DNA of 54,012 nt from Pseudomonas lundensis (GTDB lineage Bacteria > Pseudomonadota > Gammaproteobacteria > Pseudomonadales > Pseudomonadaceae), in assembly GCF_001042985.1 (NCBI RefSeq), contig NZ_JYKY01000030.1, positions 1-54,012 of the forward strand. Direction: 5' to 3'. The notes under the pieces were generated by a model. It saw only the letters and a list, made by a program, of their open reading frames with translations, did no database searches and was not told the DNA's origin. A program made the translations under genes and the position numbers. The stretch's first letter is position 1, and each line of letters opens with the position of its first letter. This document shows positions 49,401 through 54,012 of the stretch, piece by piece.

Positions 49401-50109
49401 CTTTTAACCCGGTCAACACCTGGCGCCGTTCGAGCAGGCTCGCTTCAATCATTTCTGCTGGCGTTTGATCGGGGTTTGCGGCGGGCCGCGAGGTGCCAAA
49501 CAAGACGCGAACCCGTGGTAACAGGGCAGCCGGGCCACTCCAGTTTGCGCGCACCCAATTCAGCGCATCGCCATGCATCGGGTAGCAAAACAGTCGCCAG
49601 TAATCACGCAGCACTTCGCCCAGCAAATCGCTGTGGTCGGTCTCAAGGGTTTGGGTGAACAGGCTGCCGCTGTCAAATGCGTGCTCGCGCAACATGCGCT
49701 GGCACCAACTGTGGATGGTTGAAACCGCGGCTTCATCCATCCACTGTGCGGCAATGTCCAACCGCCCGGCGCACCCTGCCCATTGCCCGGGTTCGAACTC
49801 TTCGCGCAACTGTGCGACCAGTGCATCGGGAGCTTCGGTTTCTTCGCGAAAGAAGCGCGCAGCTTCAGCAAGACGCGTACGAATCCGGTCGCGCAACTCT
49901 TTGGTCGCGGCATCGGTAAAGGTCACGACCAGGATTTGCGGTGGCAGCAGTTCTCGGCCAAAGCCGGTTTCCTGCGCACCGTGGCCAAGAATCAGACGCA
50001 GGTACAGCGCAGAGATGGTGAACGTTTTGCCTGTGCCTGCGCTGGCTTCGATCAGTTGACTGCCGCGTAACGGGAAGGCCAGTGCCAAAGGACGGTCGAG
50101 TTGATTCAT
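46417..50109 (-). CDS. recB: RecBCD subunit RecB (3'-5' helicase and nuclease)
   Basis: The protein is 1230 residues. SF1A helicase: Walker A SQLIEASAGTGKTFTISALY, FTDAATKELRDRIRTRLAEA, VALIDEFQDTDPVQYRIFET (motif II), FLIGDPKQAIYAFRGADIYT, VVTIHKSKGLEYPLVFLPF and RLLYVALTRARHACWLGVAD. The C-terminal nuclease carries the PD-(D/E)XK signature FEHAGRYYVADYKSNWLG (Asp, Lys). It unwinds and degrades double-strand ends until a Chi site. ATG 50109 (MNQLDRPLALAFPLRGSQ) overlaps the recC stop as TAATG; upstream in-frame codons belong to recC. Length is normal. Confidence 0.97.
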   Translation of the reverse strand: MNQLDRPLALAFPLRGSQLIEASAGTGKTFTISALYLRLILGHGAQETGFGRELLPPQILVVTFTDAATKELRDRIRTRLAEAARFFREETEAPDALVAQLREEFEPGQWAGCAGRLDIAAQWMDEAAVSTIHSWCQRMLREHAFDSGSLFTQTLETDHSDLLGEVLRDYWRLFCYPMHGDALNWVRANWSGPAALLPRVRVLFGTSRPAANPDQTPAEMIEASLLERRQVLTGLKAPWLQWAQELRDICLQGVADKTVDGRKMQARYFEPWFEKLSAWASDASLEQLDLGTGFTRLTPEGMAQAWKKGEPPRHPALDAMHELKAALDALPSPDAAVLEHAARWVSERFEEEKRRRAEMGFDDMLVRLDTALQAEGGERLGILIREQFPVALIDEFQDTDPVQYRIFETIYRIEANSPETGLFLIGDPKQAIYAFRGADIYTYLRARHATRGRLHTLDTNFRSSHAMVNAVNHVFERAEQRDAGRGAFLFRDGDENPVPFVSVKSQGRKEVLLQDGQPVTAMNLWLLPSEQPISGAVYRQQMAAVCAGQIVELLNGGQQGRCGFAKGDDALRGVLPADIAILVRDGKEAQAVRRELSARGVRSVYLSDKDSVYAAQEAHDVLAWLNACAEPDVERPLRAALACITLDLPLIELERLNQDELAWESRVMQFRGYREIWRKQGVLAMLRRLLHDFKLPQALMARTDGERVLTNVLHLSELLQQASAELDGEQALIRHLSEHLALSGQTGEEQILRLESDEQLVKVVTIHKSKGLEYPLVFLPFICSTKPVDGSRLPLHFHDADGHAHVSLKPTPELITQADDERLAEDLRLLYVALTRARHACWLGVADLKRGNNNRSVLHASALGYLLGGGALLTESPGLERWLADLQQGCAAIDYAPVPPASEAHFYPPLNLATLLKPRVPARRASENWWIASYSALRIGDSLSPSEAPESALAQKLSDDERLDPDAPRDVLLSGGDIHRFPRGPNPGTFLHGLLEWAGREGFKATPSVVEDAVARRCNRRGWEGWIETLGEWLVHLQDEPLRLNNGQPAVVLSELTQYQIEMEFWFASHKVDVLQLDQTVRQHTHGGAARPAAEPSVLNGMFKGFIDLTFEHAGRYYVADYKSNWLGPDDMAYTEEAMTASILDNRYDLQYVLYLLALHRQLKARLADYDYDRHMGGALYLFLRGTRSQSQGVFFTRPPRNLIESLDVMFQGKAPPIVAEPACEQGVLL

Positions 50110-53100
50110 TAGCGGCTCTCCTCGCCGGTCAAGGAGCGCCACGGCGCGTCGAACAACGGGCGGTATAGCGCATCGCACCAGGCTTCAAATTCTTCTGCCG
50201 CCATTAACGCTGCGTAGTCGGGATACTGCCGGGACAGCGCAGCGCTTTCACGCCGCTCACCTTCGCTGGTCTGACCGTCGCCTTCATAGGTTTTCTGGGC
50301 GGCCGCAGCGGCTTTGGCAGGATCGTTTTGGCCCAGCCACGCAAAGGCTGTTTTGACCGCGATGGGTAGCGGACGGCTCATGCCTGCCTGCCAGGCCATC
50401 ATCAAATTGCCAAGGATCTCGGCGGCCTGCCTCGCATCAAGGGGCGCAAGCAGCAAGGTGTCATCGCTCGCCACCAAAGCGGTGGACATCTCTAAACCAG
50501 TGGCACAGGCCACCAAGTGGTTAACCCACGGGCGCGTCAATCGATGCCATTTACGGGTTTTGACTGCGCCAATGCTGTTAGGAATTGTCGTAACGGAGAG
50601 TAGGCCGTTGTCGCTGCGCTGATGCAGATTGGCCAACCAGCCTTCAAGGACCAGGCCATGGTCTTCAAACCTGACAGGTAGGGCACTGTTGAGGGGGGTT
50701 GGCCACATACTTAATAGCTGCTGATAACGCTGCAATACGTCAGGTAACGGTTCGATCAGCTCGTGCTGCAATGATTCGCCAAATCCGGCCATGGGCAATA
50801 AGCCACTGCCTTGTAACCGGGTGGCGCGAGTGTGCAGTGCTTTTTCGAGCTGGTCAGGTTGCGCCAGGGCGGCCTCAAGCAAGCTGTCGCTAAGGGTATA
50901 GCGCTCCAAGGCATTGAGCACGAAGGGCTCTTCGTCGGCCAAAGGCACGTGCGCGGCCTCAAAGAACACTTTTAGCCGCTGGCTGAAGAAGTGACGCACG
51001 GGGTTACGTAAAAAGTCCTGAAGCTGGGTGAGATTGATCGGTTCTTCTTGTACGTGAGCCGACAAATGGATGGGCACGGGCACTTCGCTTTGCGGCTCAT
51101 GGAGTTGCTGCCACTCACGGGCATAACTGAATAGCTTGGGATTGCCTTCATGAAAATAGCGAGTGCTGAATGGCTGAAGCGGATGCTCCTGTGTCATAGC
51201 GTCCAGCAAGTCTTCACCCTGCGGGAGCCTCCAGCCGCTGGCCAAGTGATCACGCAACTGGCCAATTAATACGCATGCGGGGCGCTCACTGTTATCCCGG
51301 ATACTTCGTCCGACCCAACTGATATAGAGCTGATCGCGGGCCGAAAGTAGCGCTTCCAGCAGCAGATACCGGTCATCTTCCCGGCGGGAACGGTCGCCCG
51401 GACGGTAGTCGCTGCCCATCAAGTCAAAATCCAGCGGAGGTTGAGCGCGCGGGTAGTCGCCATCGTTCATACCCAACAAGCACACGAGTTTGAAGGGGAT
51501 GGCCCGCATCGGCATCAACGTGCAGAAATTGACTGCCCCGGCCAGAAAGCGCTGAGAGAGTTTGCCTTGGTCCAGCCCGGTCAGCCAGGCTTCACGCACG
51601 ACTGTCAGGGGTAATGCATCTTGCAGACCGACCAGCTCACAGGTCTCCAGCCAGCTTTCGCGCAGCGCTTCAAGCTGGGCCAGCAGGTAGTCGTCATGAT
51701 CCGTTTCAGCCTGGAAAAACAGCTGCATCAACGCTTGAAGCCGTTCGCCCCATTGATGCGGTAAAGCCGGTTGCGACAGCTCCTGGTGCGCAATTTCGAG
51801 CGCATCCAACAGGGCCACCAGCGGGCCAATCAAGACCGCGTCCAGACCGCCGATTTCGTCGTAAGGCTCAATGCCATCGCACCCTTCACCGCTGCCCACC
51901 GCGTATCCCAGTAGCATGCGGCGCAGACCAAAACGCCAACTGTTTTGCTCAAGGTGCGGTGGTAACCCCAGGCCTGCACGCTGCTCGGCATTTAATCCCC
52001 AGCGTATACCTGCACCTTCAATCCAGCGGTGCAAGGTGGGCAGGTCGCGCTCTTGAACGCCAAAGCGGGCACGCAAGGCCGGTACGTCGAGCAGGTCAAG
52101 AATTTCACTGACGGGAAATCGGCTGTCTGGCAGTTTCAGCAAGTGCTCGACCGCAATCAAAAGTGGATCCCGCCCTCGCTGGCCCTGGTCGGCCAGCGTG
52201 AACGGGATGAAACGGCGATCATCGCGATCGATCTGCCCGAACACGGCGCGAATATGCGGGGCGTAACTGTCGACATCCGGCACCATCACGATCACATCAC
52301 GTGGATGAAGGTCAGGATTTTCGCTAAAGCGCGCCAGTAATTGATCGTGAAGAATCTCAACTTCTCGCTGAGCACTGTGCGCAATGTGGAAACGGATGGA
52401 TTGGTCTTTTTCCAAATCCACTGCAGGCCAATACTCGCGGGTTTCGCTCAACGGGCGCAGCTCAAGGATGTCGTCCTGCAATTGGTTGAGCAGGTTGAGG
52501 GGTTCCACTTCACTGAACAGATCGATGCGGCCATCACGAAACGCAGATCGATAGCTGTTGGGGTCATCAAAACTGTCGAGCAGGTTAATGTAATCGCGGC
52601 CCTGCTTGCCCCACGCTGCCAATAAGGGGTGGGCGTGTTGATGCAGGATGTCTACGTCCAATGCTGTAGGCATGCCGGCTTTACGCGCTTGGCGTTTGTA
52701 TTGATGCCGTAGCAGATCTTTATCGGCAACGATGTCAGACCAATGATGGCGACACGGGTTGTGCACGCACAGCAACACTTGGCTGAAGCGTGCAAGTCCC
52801 GCCAGCGCTTCGAGGGCCTGAGCTGGCAGTGACGAAATACCAAATACGATGACCCTGGCAGGCAAGCCCGGCGGCGCTTGTTCAAGACTGTTTATCTTTT
52901 CAATAAAACGCTGATGAACACCGGCACGGCTTTGAGCCATGCCTTCTTCACCGACATCCAGCAACAAGGCGCGCCACAGTTCCGCTTGCCAGCAATTGGC
53001 AGGGCTCAACGGCGGGGTTTCGCCTCGCGCATTTCGTAATTGATGGCGCCCGGCGGCCCAATCTTCGAGCCAGTCCGCGCGATACACCTGGTATTGGTCA

Positions 53101-53558
53101 AACAGGTCTGCAAGGCGTTCCGACAATTGATAGCGTTTGCGCAGATCAGTGTCATGCGTCAAAAAACGCTGCAGAGGCTCGAAATGGGGCTGATCGATCA
53201 GGGCGGGTAACAGGCGCATCAGTCGCCACGTTAAGGGGGCTTTATCGAGCAAGGATTTGGCGGGGATCTCTTCGCTGCCAAGCACAAGGCGATACAGCTG
53301 CCACAAAAACGTGCCAGGGAGCTGAACATCTATCGCTGCCGCAATGCCGCAGCCACCCGTATCATCGTCCTGTGCATCTTCGGCTAAGGCCAGCTTCAGC
53401 CATTGAGCAATGCCATTGCTCTGGACGAGAGCAATTTCGTTCTCCAAGGGAGCCAAGGGATACATGCGCATCCAACTGACGACCAAGCTGCGCAGTTCAT
53501 CAAGACGGTTACCGTGAACCACCATAAAACCCGCATTGAGGGACGTAGCAACCGTCAT
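50109..53558 (-). CDS. recC: RecBCD subunit RecC (Chi recognition)
   Basis: The protein is 1149 residues, full length for RecC. It is related to RecB but with inactivated helicase and nuclease sites and scans for Chi. Recognisable blocks: MVVHGNRLDELRSLVVSWMR near the start, NEIALVQSNGIAQWLKLALA, VIVFGISSLPAQALEALAGL, and LVCLLGMNDGDYPRAQPPLD with FDLMGSDYRPGDRSRREDDRYL-type sequence in the second half. First gene of the operon; ATG 53558 with AAGGATG upstream. The 5' region up to the rRNA terminator holds no gene. Confidence 0.96.
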   Translation of the reverse strand: MTVATSLNAGFMVVHGNRLDELRSLVVSWMRMYPLAPLENEIALVQSNGIAQWLKLALAEDAQDDDTGGCGIAAAIDVQLPGTFLWQLYRLVLGSEEIPAKSLLDKAPLTWRLMRLLPALIDQPHFEPLQRFLTHDTDLRKRYQLSERLADLFDQYQVYRADWLEDWAAGRHQLRNARGETPPLSPANCWQAELWRALLLDVGEEGMAQSRAGVHQRFIEKINSLEQAPPGLPARVIVFGISSLPAQALEALAGLARFSQVLLCVHNPCRHHWSDIVADKDLLRHQYKRQARKAGMPTALDVDILHQHAHPLLAAWGKQGRDYINLLDSFDDPNSYRSAFRDGRIDLFSEVEPLNLLNQLQDDILELRPLSETREYWPAVDLEKDQSIRFHIAHSAQREVEILHDQLLARFSENPDLHPRDVIVMVPDVDSYAPHIRAVFGQIDRDDRRFIPFTLADQGQRGRDPLLIAVEHLLKLPDSRFPVSEILDLLDVPALRARFGVQERDLPTLHRWIEGAGIRWGLNAEQRAGLGLPPHLEQNSWRFGLRRMLLGYAVGSGEGCDGIEPYDEIGGLDAVLIGPLVALLDALEIAHQELSQPALPHQWGERLQALMQLFFQAETDHDDYLLAQLEALRESWLETCELVGLQDALPLTVVREAWLTGLDQGKLSQRFLAGAVNFCTLMPMRAIPFKLVCLLGMNDGDYPRAQPPLDFDLMGSDYRPGDRSRREDDRYLLLEALLSARDQLYISWVGRSIRDNSERPACVLIGQLRDHLASGWRLPQGEDLLDAMTQEHPLQPFSTRYFHEGNPKLFSYAREWQQLHEPQSEVPVPIHLSAHVQEEPINLTQLQDFLRNPVRHFFSQRLKVFFEAAHVPLADEEPFVLNALERYTLSDSLLEAALAQPDQLEKALHTRATRLQGSGLLPMAGFGESLQHELIEPLPDVLQRYQQLLSMWPTPLNSALPVRFEDHGLVLEGWLANLHQRSDNGLLSVTTIPNSIGAVKTRKWHRLTRPWVNHLVACATGLEMSTALVASDDTLLLAPLDARQAAEILGNLMMAWQAGMSRPLPIAVKTAFAWLGQNDPAKAAAAAQKTYEGDGQTSEGERRESAALSRQYPDYAALMAAEEFEAWCDALYRPLFDAPWRSLTGEESR

Positions 53559-53822
53559 GACAGCATCCTTAGGAGAAGGCGAAAATCAAAGGCGAACCTT
53601 ACCACTGCGCAGGCACGTGAAGGCAAGTTGCGAGCTGCAAAGTAGGCGCATGGGCACTGCGGCTTTTGTCTGAACAACCGGGCCTTCGACCGTGTAGGAG
53701 GGAAGAGCTTTGTTGCGCTGGTAGCGTTGAGGCCAAGCAAGGTTGGCCGGAAAGAGTTTCGTCAATTGAGGCCGTCGCAGGCGTGTAACTTTTCTTGAGG
53801 GATGGGGTTACCCGTAGAAATA
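53559..53822. other. Intergenic region upstream of recC
   Basis: No gene, RNA or clear promoter was recognised. Short minus-strand frames are not convincing. The recC promoter should lie here. Confidence 0.5.
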
Positions 53823-53842
53823 CCTGAAAGCTCTTTTTCAGG
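53823..53842 (-). other. Second hairpin after the rRNA terminator
   Basis: CCTGAAA at one side and TTTCAGG-type sequence at the other form a short AT-containing stem directly beyond the main rRNA terminator on the minus strand. It may be a backup terminator. Confidence 0.5.
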
Positions 53843-53852
53843 CACAAAAACA

Positions 53853-53884
53853 AAATCCCTGTCTGCGTGAGCAGACAGGGATTT
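53853..53884 (-). terminator. Terminator of the rRNA operon
   Basis: A perfect 14-bp inverted repeat (53853-53866 with 53871-53884) around the 4-nt loop GTGA, followed on the minus strand by a T-rich stretch. It begins 11 bp past the 5S rRNA end. Confidence 0.95.
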
Positions 53885-53895
53885 CGGAATTTAAT

Positions 53896-54012
53896 CTTGA
53901 CGATGACCTACTCTCACATGGGGAAACCCCACACTACCATCGGCGATGCATCGTTTCACTGCTGAGTTCGGGATGGGATCAGGTGGTTCCAATGCTCTAT
54001 GGTCGTCAAGAA
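53896..54012 (-). rRNA. rrf: 5S ribosomal RNA (5' end cut by window edge)
   Basis: The minus strand shows the Pseudomonas 5S core: GACCATAGAGC, GGAACCACCTGATCCCATCC, GAACTCAGCAGTGAAACGAT, GCATCGCCGATGGTAGTGTG, and GAGAGTAGGTCATCGTCAAG. CTTGACGA near the 5' end pairs with TCGTCAAG at the 3' end (helix I). About 117 nt are present, so only a few bases are missing. It is the last gene of an rRNA operon that continues beyond the window. The exact 3' end is within a base or two. Confidence 0.96.

Noticed and set aside
1..54012. CRISPR array or other regularly spaced repeats
   Set aside because: No regularly interspaced repeat series was seen on reading through the window.

Overview
The window is a chromosomal segment of a Pseudomonas, most likely of the fluorescens/fragi/putida side of the genus. 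Supporting this are the recC-recB-recD order ending beside an rrn operon with a Pseudomonas-type 5S rRNA, an S-pyocin-like bacteriocin with an Im9-type immunity protein, the yfiRNB (tpbB-type) locus, mmsAB with a divergent LysR regulator, a Hcp of the Pseudomonas 172-residue type, and generally GC-rich codon use. The call rests on protein-family recognition by eye; no database search was run.

Left edge (1-2969): the scarred right end of an integrated mobile element. The end of an IS3-family insertion sequence has beheaded a tyrosine integrase. Next comes a two-gene cassette (XRE/ImmA-type metalloprotease regulator plus PIN-domain nuclease) with an inverted-repeat operator. A tRNA- or tmRNA-3'-end-like sequence followed by a terminator marks the probable attachment site, and a decayed DUF1214 gene tail lies beyond it. 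Then follow rmlC-rmlA without rmlB/rmlD (2984-4410) and an orphan hcp (4889-5404).

Centre-left (5773-17425): thirteen minus-strand genes form what looks like one 11.5-kb operon. It runs from a sigma70-like promoter near 17400 to a terminator near 5790. The first seven genes are ATP-grasp, a TerD-trypsin fusion, PRTase/TRSP, a Cof-type HAD, StiP/PELOTA, a CitE-like lyase and a HAD-IB phosphatase; they make up the predicted nucleoside-like-metabolite arm of tellurite/stress (Ter) systems. The last six are the classic terZABCDE. Facing it on the plus strand are a TM2 protein, an unrecognised protein, and a Mor-like regulator followed by two DUF2589 paralogues (17644-20806), a little-studied module.

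Middle (20812-37141): mostly ordinary genes. These are a membrane-anchored histidine phosphatase, an HBM-type chemoreceptor, a halovibrin-like secreted protein, a Cys-rich lipoprotein, a SulP transporter, gamma-glutamyltranspeptidase, LysR regulators, the mdaB/ygiN-like quinone pair, a TauE exporter, an AroP-type permease and the valine-catabolic mmsA-mmsB pair.

Right (37254-54012): a bacteriocin island (38199-41818) is inserted at the 3' end of the LysR gene next to mmsA and is bracketed by a 51-bp near-perfect direct repeat of that gene's tail. It holds an intact DNase bacteriocin with its immunity gene, a second headless toxin cassette killed by a stop codon, a second immunity gene, an unrecognised gene and an immunity fragment. 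Beyond it lies yfiR-yfiN-yfiB, in which yfiN is interrupted by an in-frame amber codon. The complete recC-recB-recD operon follows, then the terminator and 5S rRNA of an rrn operon on the minus strand.
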